Shown here piece by piece: positions 8,854 to 17,229 of a DNA stretch of 64,000 nt. Location: the NCBI GenBank assembly GCA_016713305.1, contig JADJPK010000007.1:186001-250000 (forward strand), in the 5' to 3' direction. The notes below the pieces were generated by a model. That model had not been told where the DNA came from and did no database searches. It worked only from the letters and a program-made list of their open reading frames with translations. Source of the stretch: Betaproteobacteria bacterium (GTDB taxonomy: Bacteria > Pseudomonadota > Gammaproteobacteria > Burkholderiales > Ga0077523). The translations under genes were made by a program, and so were the position numbers. The number at the start of each line of letters is the position of its first letter. Position 1 is the first letter of the stretch.

Positions 8854-10292
8854 CTAGGGTTCCTGTGGGGTCCGGTCCTGGTGCCGGAGCATAAGAGGCT
8901 GCGGGCCGAGTGAAAAGGGTGCCCGGCATTCAAGCCGCGCGTCACTGTCCGTTCACGCCGTGGGGCGCGAGCGCGCACCGGCGCCGCAGGCAAGGCTGCC
9001 TCACGGCGAGCTTTCACGTTCGGCCCGCAGATCCGTTCGATAGGTCTCGGGCCCACGTAGACGGCGACCGCCGTGATGGCACACATGGCGATCATGTAGG
9101 CAGCCACGCCCCACGGCTGCCCGTTCATGGACACCACCAGCCACGCCGAGACGAAAGGAACGATGCCGCCGGCGAGCAGTGAACCGAGTTCCCTTGCCAC
9201 CGCGAACCCGCTGTAGCGCAGTCGCGCACCGAACATCTCCGCGAAGTACGCGGCCTGCGGACCGAACATGCCTGCCACGCCCACGGCGATGCCCAGAATC
9301 ATGGCCACGGTGATGAGCAGCGGATCGCGGGTCTCGATCAACAGGAAGAACGGATAGGCGAATAGCCCGGCGAAGATGGCGGCACCCATGTACACGGGCC
9401 GCCGTCCGACGCGATCCGACAGCGCCGAGAACAGCGGGATCGTGAGCAGCGACAGGGCGTGCGCGGTCATGATTCCCGTGAGTGCGGTCGATTTCGGCAC
9501 GCCCAGGTTGCGCGTGAGATAGTTGAGGGCGAACACAGGAAACAGATAACCCAGACCATTCTCCGCGAGCCGAGCGCCGATCACCACGAGCACTTCCTTC
9601 GGATAGCGCCGCATGACCTCGACGATCGGCGAGCGCAGCACCTTGCGGCGAGAGACCGCTTCGCGGAACACGGGCGTCTCGGTGACCTTCGCGCGGATGT
9701 AGAAGCCCACCAGCACGAGCACGATGCTGAGCAGGAAGGGGATGCGCCAGCCCCACGCCAGAAAGTCCTCGCGCGGCAGGGACGAACACGCAGCGAAGAC
9801 GCCCGCTGCGAGCAGATTGCCCACCGTTACCCCGATGGGGGCCCAGCTTCCGAACAGTCCTCGCTTTCCCTCCGGTGCGAATTCCACGGCGAGAATCACC
9901 GCGCCGCCATACTCCGCGCCGGCGCCGAAGCCCTGCACGAGCCGAAGAAGAACAAGGAGCGCGGGCGCCGCCAATCCGGCGGTCTCGTACGTCGGCAGCA
10001 GGCCGATGAGAAACGTGCCTCCTCCCACGAGCAGGAGCGTGATGACCAGGATCGGTTTGCGTCCGAGCTTGTCGCCCAGATGGCCGAACACGATGCCGCC
10101 GAGCGGGCGGGCGGCGAAGCCGACGCCGAACGTGGCGAACGATGCGAGCGTGCCCACCGTGGGATCGAGCTTGGGAAAGAACAGTTCGCCGAACACGAGC
10201 GCGGCGGCTGTTCCGTAGATGAAGAAGTCGTACCACTCCAGCGCAGATCCGACCGCCGCGGCGGTCAGCACCTTGCGATGCTCGGACTTCAT
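8850..10292 (-). CDS. MFS transporter, metabolite:H+ symporter (MHS) family
   Basis: Inner-membrane 12-helix symporter of 480 aa. The hallmark N-terminus of the MHS group, GSALEWYDFFIYGTAAAL, is present, with GHLGDKLGRKPILVITLLL and LRLVQGFGAGAEYGGAVIL (MFS motifs in loop 2-3 and helix 4) and a second half with LSDRVGRRPVYMGAA. Relatives carry shikimate, alpha-ketoglutarate, citrate or proline betaine. The roughly 60-residue Arg/Pro-rich tail after VGPRPIERI looks non-native and may come from an indel near 9030-9040. A GGAG site precedes the ATG. It is co-transcribed with the exported hydratase. Confidence 0.9.
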   Translation of the reverse strand: MKSEHRKVLTAAAVGSALEWYDFFIYGTAAALVFGELFFPKLDPTVGTLASFATFGVGFAARPLGGIVFGHLGDKLGRKPILVITLLLVGGGTFLIGLLPTYETAGLAAPALLVLLRLVQGFGAGAEYGGAVILAVEFAPEGKRGLFGSWAPIGVTVGNLLAAGVFAACSSLPREDFLAWGWRIPFLLSIVLVLVGFYIRAKVTETPVFREAVSRRKVLRSPIVEVMRRYPKEVLVVIGARLAENGLGYLFPVFALNYLTRNLGVPKSTALTGIMTAHALSLLTIPLFSALSDRVGRRPVYMGAAIFAGLFAYPFFLLIETRDPLLITVAMILGIAVGVAGMFGPQAAYFAEMFGARLRYSGFAVARELGSLLAGGIVPFVSAWLVVSMNGQPWGVAAYMIAMCAITAVAVYVGPRPIERICGPNVKARREAALPAAPVRARAPRRERTVTRGLNAGHPFHSARSLLCSGTRTGPHRNPR

Positions 10293-10873
10293 CGGTTGGA
10301 CTCCGTTTCGTCAGGGGAGAAATGCCGGGTCGCGTGTCCCAGGCGTCTTGTTGTCGTGGTGCGCAGGCGCGCGGGGGTCACGGGGAGGGCATCGAGACCC
10401 TCCTGGTGCTCGCAGGCGGCAGGTGGCGGGCGCAGCGGATGCGCGACCCTCCGACGGATTTTCTGAACGTCGACGATATTGACGTACCGGCAGGGCGGCC
10501 GCCTGCACCAGCCGGTGCATTCCCGCACCGGAGCGGCGGGCTGGCAATCCTACGGTGGATCATGCTGCTTCCTCCCGCTCGGTTCATCGTCTCCGGCCTG
10601 CCGGACGTGAGCCGTGTCGTGACGAAGGCGCTGCGCAAGTGTGGCTGACGTTGAACTGCGCTGCGCTCGTCGATATGCGGCGATGCTACACGCGCAGGCC
10701 CTTTCCTGTCGTGCTGCGTCGCAATGAGACCGGCATCGTCGGTACAGACCCGGCGAAGTGGGTTGCCATGCCTCATGACGCGAAAAGGTGCGGGTCTTGC
10801 TATCCGGCACGCATCGCTGCGCCCTCGCGCTTGGAGCGCCGGGTGCGAAGGAGACGGGCTATGGAGATGAAGG
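10293..10873. other. Gap without a recognised gene
   Basis: 581 bp between the divergent MHS transporter and the DUF6647-like gene. Several open frames exist on both strands, as expected at this GC content, but none shows a family motif or a good ribosome site. It should hold the promoters of both flanking genes; I could not pick a convincing -35/-10 pair. Confidence 0.5.
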
Positions 10874-11314
10874 ATGGCGTCGCCGATCGGAACCCTTGTT
10901 TTGCACTTGTACTCGGCGATCCAGCTTGTTTCCGGCTACGGGCCGGCGCCCACGTTTCCTGCCGTTGAGTCGATCCCGCGCGCCGTCCTCGCGGCGCGCT
11001 TCTGCACGGAGCCGCGCGATTGCCGGGTGCGGGCCGTGTACCTGCCGGGCGAGGGCGTCTACATCGACGATACGCTGGATGTCGCCCACGATGTCTTCGA
11101 CCGTTCGGTGTTGTTGCACGAACTCGTTCACCACCTGCAGGCGACGGTGGGTCGCTTCCAGGGCGGTCCGGAAAGCTGCGACCGTGCCACGCGCGAAGAG
11201 CGCGAGGCCTACATCATCCAGAACCGCTATCTGGCGATGATGGACGACCCGCGGCGCGTCACGGTGCCACAGGTGGCGAGCGGGTGCGCGGTCCGGGTGG
11301 CGGAGAGACGCTGA
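10874..11314 (+). CDS. DUF6647-like protein with HELVHHLQ zinc motif
   Basis: 146-aa protein of unknown role. The centre reads AVYLPGEGVYIDD, then SVLLHELVHHLQATVGRFQGG, an HExxH-type zinc site with a further His and Gln, followed by a conserved Cys and REAYIIQNRYL. This layout matches the DUF6647 group, small putative metallopeptidase-like proteins that are often exported. The N-terminus is hydrophobic (IGTLVLHLYSAIQLVSGYG) but is not a clean signal peptide. GATGAAGG precedes the ATG. Proteolytic activity is unproven. Confidence 0.6.
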   Translation: MASPIGTLVLHLYSAIQLVSGYGPAPTFPAVESIPRAVLAARFCTEPRDCRVRAVYLPGEGVYIDDTLDVAHDVFDRSVLLHELVHHLQATVGRFQGGPESCDRATREEREAYIIQNRYLAMMDDPRRVTVPQVASGCAVRVAERR

Positions 11315-11321
11315 ATCTCCC

Positions 11322-11620
11322 TTGCAAGGCGGCGCCATAGCTGTTCTGCAAGGTGCATCTCAAGCTGACCGGCCCGGGGATTCCTTCTTGTTTCCCAACC
11401 CGGCATCCGGGGCCGCTTCGTTCGCCGCGTCTCTCGATCCTCTTCCCTGCGTCGATCCCTCGTTCGCGAATTCCCTCGACGTCTCCCTCTGCTTCAGCGA
11501 GAACGTGTTCGCGACAGCGGTTCCGGAGCCGGGCGTTGGCGCATTGCTCGGTGCCGAATGGGCGCTCTGGGAGGGGCGGCGCGGGGGGGCGGCCCCGTCC
11601 CCACGGCGGGTCCTTTGCCT
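11322..11620 (+). pseudogene. Possible remnant of a PEP-CTERM gene
   Basis: In one plus-strand frame, a Ser/Ala-rich stretch ends in FATAVPEPGVGALLGA, which resembles the start of a PEP-CTERM sorting signal. Adding one base after this point (near 11555) would give GAGMGALG followed by Arg-rich sequence, completing the usual hydrophobic segment and basic tail. No signal peptide or proper start is readable. It may be a broken gene or chance. Confidence 0.25.
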
Positions 11621-12425
11621 GTCTTGGTCGGTCGGCCGCCGTGGGGCGGATACGGCAGGAGGCCTGCGTTTCGCGGGCGCGGGCCGGCAACGGCCGTTGC
11701 TGTGCTCGGCCGGTGACCGGTTGCCGCGGGCGCGTGGCGCAGCATGGCTGAAACGAAGAAGGGGGCGTGAAGGTCTTGTGGTGCGGCCCGACGATGTGCG
11801 GACCGATGCGCCCTTGCGCGCAAGACGCGCCGTTCTCCGAATCGTGGCCGATCTCCTGCCGCACGAATCGAGGTCATGAGCGCCGTTTTCCCCCAGCAAC
11901 AGATGTCGGATATGACAACGTGACAGGGCATGGCGCCGCCAGCTAGATTAGTGGAGGCGAGGGACCCGTCAGGAAGGGAATGCGTGAAGCGCGCTTGCCA
12001 TGGCAGGTGCAGGCGCACTTCCGCTGACGAAGGCGCGTCCGTCGAGCCGGATCAAGCGATCTCTTGAATCGCGACCGGCAGCACGGTCGTTGTTCCGGTC
12101 GTCGGCCGCGTCTGGACTCGGGTGCGCCGAGGCTGGTCCTTTCCGCTATTCACAGGCGCTCGCTTGACGGTCCGGAAGGTACTCGCCGAGCCCCATGGTG
12201 CGGGCGTCATCTTGAAGTCGCAGCCAATTCAAGACCCTCGTTCGGGAGGGCGAGAGGAAGACTGCTCTGATTCTCCCCCGGCGCGTGTGCATCCATGCGC
12301 ACGGCGCGACACAGCCGCACGGATTCGGGCCACGGCCGGCTTTTCCTGGCCGTTGCCCAAACAGCTCCGGCACAGAGATTCGTGCCGGCGGCTTTCAATC
12401 AACCGACGACGTGGAGAAGAATCAC
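11621..12425. other. Long gap before the SMP-30 gene
   Basis: About 800 bp with no recognised gene. The part 11880-12000 is locally less GC-rich and may contain the promoter of the downstream lactonase-like gene. Open frames in both directions lack family motifs. Confidence 0.5.
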
Positions 12426-13511
12426 ATGAAAAGCATTCGAAACTGCCTGTTGACCGTTGCGCTGGCATGCGTCCTGGCCCCTGTCTCGCACGAGATCGCC
12501 GCACAGACGGATGCCGGCTTCCCGCCACCGTCGGGCGACCACAGCCTCGTCCCGGCCGGGGCGCGGCTGGAACGCCTGTTCGATGGCGGCTGCATGCTGA
12601 CGGAAGGGGTCGCCGCAGGTCACGACGGCATGATGTACTTCAGCGACATCACGTTCACGGCCTTCTGCAAGGATCCTTCCGGCAAGTACTCGCAGGCGGG
12701 CAACATCTGGAAGTTCGATCCCAAGAGCGGCCAGACGTCGATCTTCCGGAGCCCGTCCGGCATGTCCAACGGGATCAAGTTCGACCGCGAGGGGAACATG
12801 CTCGCCGCACTGGGCGCCGATTTTGGCGGCCGCATGCTGATCAGGACCGACATGAAGACCGGCAAGAGCTATGTGCTCACCGGGCTCTTCGAAGGCAAGC
12901 CGTACAACGCGTTGAACGACATCACCATCGACGAGAAGGGGCGCATCTACTTCACCGATCCGCGCTACCTCGGGCACGAACCGGTGATGGCGGATGGCTT
13001 CGCGGCATACCGGCTGGATCCCGACGGCAAGGTGACCCGCGTGGCCACCAACTGCGGCAAGTGCAACGGCATCCTGATATCTCCCGACCAGAAGACCATG
13101 TACATCGTGAGCAACGACAACGGCTGGCTGGAGTTCCAGAATCTCAAGAAGGGTGAGACCACCCTGCAGGGTCCCCATCTTCTGCAGGCGTACGACGTCG
13201 CGGACGATGGCAGCCTGAGCAACCGCCGCGTGCTGATCGACTACGGCAAGCTGGAAAAGCCGTGCAGCGGGCCCGACGGCATGATTGCCGACGAGAGAGG
13301 CAATATCTGGCTGGCGTCGCGGTGCGAGTACCGTCCCGGCATCCAGGCGATCGACAGGAACGGAAAGGAATTGGCCTACATCTCCACCGGCAACGAACTG
13401 CCTACCAACGTAGCGTTCGGCCGCGGTGCGGACGCAAATCTCCTGTACCTCACTTCCGGCAAGAGCCTGTATCGGATTCGTGTGGGCGTGAAGGGCTACC
13501 AGCTGCCCTGA
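12426..13511 (+). CDS. Exported SMP-30/gluconolactonase-like beta-propeller
   Basis: 361-aa protein with a signal peptide (MKSIRNCLLTVALACVLAPVSHEIAAQ). The body is a six-bladed propeller of the SMP-30/gluconolaconase/LRE type: LTEGVAAGHDGMMYFSDI, GMSNGIKFDREGNMLAA, NALNDITIDEKGRIYFTDPRY, CNGILISPDQKTMYIVSN, GPDGMIADERGNIWLAS. The Glu in LTEGV, Asn in YNALND and Asp in GPDG are at the positions of the divalent-metal ligands. Relatives hydrolyse sugar lactones or related esters. A GGAGAAG site lies 6 bp before the ATG. It stands alone in long gaps; the substrate is unknown. Confidence 0.85.
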   Translation: MKSIRNCLLTVALACVLAPVSHEIAAQTDAGFPPPSGDHSLVPAGARLERLFDGGCMLTEGVAAGHDGMMYFSDITFTAFCKDPSGKYSQAGNIWKFDPKSGQTSIFRSPSGMSNGIKFDREGNMLAALGADFGGRMLIRTDMKTGKSYVLTGLFEGKPYNALNDITIDEKGRIYFTDPRYLGHEPVMADGFAAYRLDPDGKVTRVATNCGKCNGILISPDQKTMYIVSNDNGWLEFQNLKKGETTLQGPHLLQAYDVADDGSLSNRRVLIDYGKLEKPCSGPDGMIADERGNIWLASRCEYRPGIQAIDRNGKELAYISTGNELPTNVAFGRGADANLLYLTSGKSLYRIRVGVKGYQLP

Positions 13512-14254
13512 TCTTCTCCGGCGCGGGCGGGAAGCCGCACCGCTGGCCGCGTGTGCCGGTACACGTACCGCTTCGGCATGCAGACCGAGTCTGCCGATGC
13601 GGTGCGTGGCCGCCGCAATTGGACGAGTTGCGAGTTCCTTGCGCGCGGTACTTCAGGTCCTTGCAGCGCTCGCGGGCCAGCTCGATGCTCGGTTCGCCGT
13701 GAGCGAGCATTTGCGCGCAGCGGTGGGATGCCGCTCGCAGCGGGGTAGACTTCGGAGAGTACCTTCGATCGTCCCGAAGTGTCCGTCAAGCCTCGGAATC
13801 AGGAGATCTGCCTGATCGGCCGATGGGCGGTCCGGGTGGGACGGCCGTTGCGGGGTCTTGCGTGCACGGCCGGTCCATTGAATGCTTCGTGGCGACCCGA
13901 TGCCTCTCACGCACACTCGTCTGGCGGTCGACCGGAGCAGTTCAGCCGGAGTGCCATCGCATGGATGACTGATGCAAGTCTTCGAGAACAGCCGGACTGC
14001 CAATGTGGTCCGGCACGTTGTCGAGCCTGCCAATAGCAGGGTCTCGACAGGCTTGGCCGCTGCTTGAAGGCTGCTCGTGAACAGACGTGACAAAATCTTC
14101 GAACGGGGCATGTGTCGCGGTCCACTGCGATGTGGCCCGCTGGTCGTCCAACAAGAGATGGGCGCACACCTTCGGAATTGACTTCCGCAGTCGAGGCAAA
14201 AGGCAAGACCTGACCCCGACGATTTTGGAGTTCCACAGGGAGAGCGACTGAATC
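13512..14254. other. Gap without a recognised gene
   Basis: 743 bp between the lactonase-like gene and the glutathione S-transferase. A minus-strand frame near 13942-14080 reads like ordinary protein (AIGRLDNVPDHIGSPAVLEDL) but has no start, no ribosome site and no family I recognise, so it could be a decayed gene. No strong promoter, repeat or hairpin was seen. Confidence 0.4.
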
Positions 14255-14887
14255 ATGAAACTGTACGAATTCACGCTTGCGCCGAATCCACGGCGTGTGC
14301 GGATGTTTCTGGCCGAGAAGGGCGTCAGTATTCCCACCGTCCAGGTGAACGTGAGGGAACGTCAGCAGTTCACCGACGAGTTCGCGAAGATCAATCCGTT
14401 CGCCGTGGTGCCGGTGCTGGAACTGGACGACGGCACCTGCATCGGCGAGTCGGTCGCCATCTGCCGCTATATCGAGGCGTTGTATCCGGAGCCACCGCTT
14501 TTCGGCACGGGCGCCAAGGACCAGGCCATCGTCGAGATGTGGAACCGGCGGGCGGAGCTCGAAGGATTCATGGCAGCCGGCGAAGCGGCGCGGAATGCGC
14601 TGCCGCTGTTCACGGACCGGCGGGTGGCTGGCGTGCCCGGCGGCTATCCGCAGGTTCCGGAACTGATCGATCAAGGCAAGAGACGGATGGAGCGCTTCTT
14701 CGAACTGTGCGACCGGCATCTCGCAGACAACGCCTTTCTTGCGGGGCCTGCCTTCACCATTGCCGACATCACGGCGTTCTTGGCGGTGGAGTTCGGCAAG
14801 CGGATCGACATCGCCATTCCGGCACGCTGCGCGAACGTCGTCAGGTGGCACGAGGCGGTATCCGCTCGCCCGAGCGCAGGGGCTTAG
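14255..14887 (+). CDS. Glutathione S-transferase
   Basis: 210-aa cytosolic GST. The thioredoxin-like N-terminal domain (about 1-80) has MKLYEFTLAPNPRRVRMFLAEKG, the cis-Pro motif NPFAVVPVLELDDG and the glutathione-contacting GESVAICRYIEALYP. The helical C-terminal domain has FLAGPAFTIADITAFLAVEFGKRI, the N-capping box and hydrophobic staple of GSTs. No catalytic Tyr/Ser/Cys can be assigned safely. A GGGAGAG site precedes the ATG. It is monocistronic. The C-terminus ARPSAGA* looks slightly short compared with homologues. Confidence 0.92.
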   Translation: MKLYEFTLAPNPRRVRMFLAEKGVSIPTVQVNVRERQQFTDEFAKINPFAVVPVLELDDGTCIGESVAICRYIEALYPEPPLFGTGAKDQAIVEMWNRRAELEGFMAAGEAARNALPLFTDRRVAGVPGGYPQVPELIDQGKRRMERFFELCDRHLADNAFLAGPAFTIADITAFLAVEFGKRIDIAIPARCANVVRWHEAVSARPSAGA

Positions 14888-15140
14888 GCGGCCTGAGGAT
14901 CCGCATTGCCGAACAGGCGTGCGTGGATCGTCCCCGCCGAGTCCGGGGAGGTCGGGCGGGACCGCGGGTTCCGGGCGCGGCGAACTTCGATGGAAGTGGC
15001 GTCGACGGCCATTTCGAAGCCACATGGCCGATGGCGACAGGCGATTTCGCGCTGTTCTCCATGCGCCGGTTGCCCTGCGGGCGGATCGCCCCTCGCGTCG
15101 CGGGAGCGTCCGGCCGGAGCTCTCGCGACGCGGCGCCGCG

Positions 15141-16040
15141 TCAGCGCTTCTCGACCTGCTTCAGGAACGCATCCATCAAGCCTTCGGGCGCCTCGATGAC
15201 GTGCTGCGGGGCCGGGAAGCCGCCGGAGCGGACGTCGGCAATGAAATCCTTGAACCCGCCGACCCTCTCCGCCTGCATCGCCTGCTTCATCGCGTGCAGA
15301 TCGCGGTACTGCTTGGAGTGACGGGGGTAGGGCGGAGGATTGCTTCCCAGGATGTCCTCGGCGAACAGGAACTGGATGTCGCCCCCGCTGCCGGCGCCGA
15401 TGGAGGAAGTGAGAAGCGTCGTGCGCTTGGTGATCTCGGCCAGGAGCGGTCCGGGAATGACCTCCACCTCGACGGCCCAGGCTCCAGCGTCCTCGATGCG
15501 CTTCACTTCCTGGTAGACCCACAGGGCTTCTTCCACGGTCTTGCCCACCGCGCGCAGTCCCCCGGTCCACGTGCTCTTGCGCGGGACCAGCCCCGCGTGG
15601 CCCTGTACCGGTACGCCCGCCTCTGCAGCCGCGGCGATGAAGCGTGGCGACCACTGGCACATGATGGCGTCGGCACCCAGTTCCATGGCCGTGTAGGCGA
15701 GCCGCACGGCCTCGTCCACGCTGGCAGCCGCCACCAAAGGCACGGAAAACGACATGAACGTGTTGGGCGCCGCCTTGCGGATGGCCGCGGCGAGTTCCGG
15801 CCGCTTGGGATCGAAGCGAACCTTCATCGTGTCGATGCCGGCTTCCTCGGCCGCCGCCGCTTCCTCCGGGGAGAAGGGAAGGGTCTCGCACAGCACCCGC
15901 TTGCCCTTGGCGTCGCGCAGGTCCTTGACCGTGTAGTTGCGCGTGCCGTAGGCGCCACCCAGCGTCATGATGCGCTTCAGACCGCGTTTTCCTGCGTCGC
16001 GCGGCGGAATGCCGCCGTCTCCTGTGGCGTGACTTGCCAT
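15141..16040 (-). CDS. PanB-like (ketopantoate hydroxymethyltransferase family) enzyme
   Basis: 299-aa TIM-barrel protein. VPVQGHAGLVPRKSTWTGGLRAVGKT, KRIEDAGAWAVEVEVIP, LLAEITKRTTLLTSSIGAGSGGDIQFLFAEDILG follow the second half of PanB (GHLGLTPQ, ALEAAGA, VECVP, IGIGAG, GQILVMHD). The first half is divergent: the VGDSLGM metal and substrate motif is replaced by AIMCQWSPRF. It may therefore be a PanB paralogue acting on another 2-oxoacid or aldol rather than the pantothenate enzyme; no panC is adjacent. The start is chosen by an excellent ribosome site (AAGGAGGAGA, 8 bp before the ATG). Confidence 0.75.
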   Translation of the reverse strand: MASHATGDGGIPPRDAGKRGLKRIMTLGGAYGTRNYTVKDLRDAKGKRVLCETLPFSPEEAAAAEEAGIDTMKVRFDPKRPELAAAIRKAAPNTFMSFSVPLVAAASVDEAVRLAYTAMELGADAIMCQWSPRFIAAAAEAGVPVQGHAGLVPRKSTWTGGLRAVGKTVEEALWVYQEVKRIEDAGAWAVEVEVIPGPLLAEITKRTTLLTSSIGAGSGGDIQFLFAEDILGSNPPPYPRHSKQYRDLHAMKQAMQAERVGGFKDFIADVRSGGFPAPQHVIEAPEGLMDAFLKQVEKR

Positions 16041-16412
16041 GGTGATCTTCTCCTCCTTGAGTGGTGCCCGTCGGGCTCGGGCGAGTGTACCGCCTGGACA
16101 GCGAAGGGGCATCGCCGTCGTTGGCAGGGTTCGTCGAGTTCTGGGGCGAGTCGTCCCTCGGCCGACGAACCGGCCGTCGTGTCGAGGATGCTTACAGGTT
16201 CCTTCGCGCCGTCCGGTCCGGCTCGAACGCCGGCCCTGTTTCTCGGGGCAGCGGCGCGGCTCCATCGTGGAAGGTTCGAACCTTGCTGCATGCCCAGGCC
16301 GATCCGGAGGCGGGTCGGTCGGTCACCGGTTTTCAGCCGCCCTCGAGGCAGCGGCAGATCATGGATCGCAGGACATCGCCGCAGTCACTCATGCGGCGCC
16401 GAGGAAAGAACA
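16041..16412. other. Divergent gap before the PEP-CTERM gene
   Basis: 372 bp separating the PanB-like gene from the PEP-CTERM gene. No gene recognised. It must contain two divergent promoters, but I could not identify a strong match. Confidence 0.5.
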
Positions 16413-17177
16413 ATGAACAAGGGGAATCCCATGAGATCTTCAATGCTCCGTCGAATGACCGGTATGGCTGCGCTGGCAGGAGCGGCGCTCCTTTCCACCC
16501 ATTCCGGGGCGTGGGCCGCCGGAGTGCTCGACCAGGAGAACGGCTTCACGACAGATCCGGGTCTGGCACCCTTCGCCAGCAAGTTCGCGAGCGATTCGGG
16601 CGGATTCAGGCGGGTCCAGACAGTGACGGTCGGGCTGAGCGGATTGCTGACCCGCATCGAAATCGGTCTGGGACGCAACATCGGCTTCGCGGGCGATCCC
16701 AGCGACGAGCAGTTCCTCGAAGCGGTCTCCGATCTGGACGTGAGCACGTGGACCGGGCCGGATGCCAACACCGCGGGCGCCCCGGGGTCAGTGCTGATCG
16801 ACAACGCGAAGGGCGTCGATTTCCAGAGAGTGGCCTCCCTGGATGCCGGATTCACGTTTCTGGTGACCGGTTGGGTCGGCTACGACGTGAGCGGTGCCGG
16901 CATCATGGTGTCAGCCGGCGACGTGATCACGCTCGAGCTCGTGCCCAATGAAGGCAACCGGAACTCCGCGTACGCGTATTCCCAGACCGATGATTACGCG
17001 GGCGGCAGCGGCTATTACCAATCGGCTGCGGGGTCGGCGTTCAACTCGGAATCCGACCATGTCTTCCGGACCTATGTGACCCAGCCCGTTCCCGAGCCGG
17101 AATCGTGGGCCCTCATGGGCGTGGGGCTGGGTGTCCTGAGCTGGGCGGGCCGCAGGTTGCGCAAGGCGTCTGTCTGA
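16413..17177 (+). CDS. PEP-CTERM sorting-domain secreted protein
   Basis: 254 aa. An N-terminal signal (MLRRMTGMAALAGAALLSTHSGAWA) is followed by a beta-rich domain of unknown function. The C-terminus is a textbook PEP-CTERM signal: VPEPESWALMGVGLGVLSWAGRRLRK (motif, hydrophobic helix, Arg cluster). Such proteins are processed by EpsH-type exosortase and exported with exopolysaccharide. No exosortase is visible in this window. Two starts are possible; the ATG at 16431 also has a GGGG-rich site in front. Confidence 0.85.
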   Translation: MNKGNPMRSSMLRRMTGMAALAGAALLSTHSGAWAAGVLDQENGFTTDPGLAPFASKFASDSGGFRRVQTVTVGLSGLLTRIEIGLGRNIGFAGDPSDEQFLEAVSDLDVSTWTGPDANTAGAPGSVLIDNAKGVDFQRVASLDAGFTFLVTGWVGYDVSGAGIMVSAGDVITLELVPNEGNRNSAYAYSQTDDYAGGSGYYQSAAGSAFNSESDHVFRTYVTQPVPEPESWALMGVGLGVLSWAGRRLRKASV

Positions 17178-17229
17178 GACGTCTTCCCGGAGACTGGCCC
17201 TGGGGAGGAGAACCGATCCTCCCTGAGGG

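Noticed and set aside
14888..15140. Minus-strand frame downstream of the GST gene that resembles a transposase fragment
   Set aside because: No start, no catalytic motif and no terminal repeats; the similarity was only low-complexity Arg/Pro composition.
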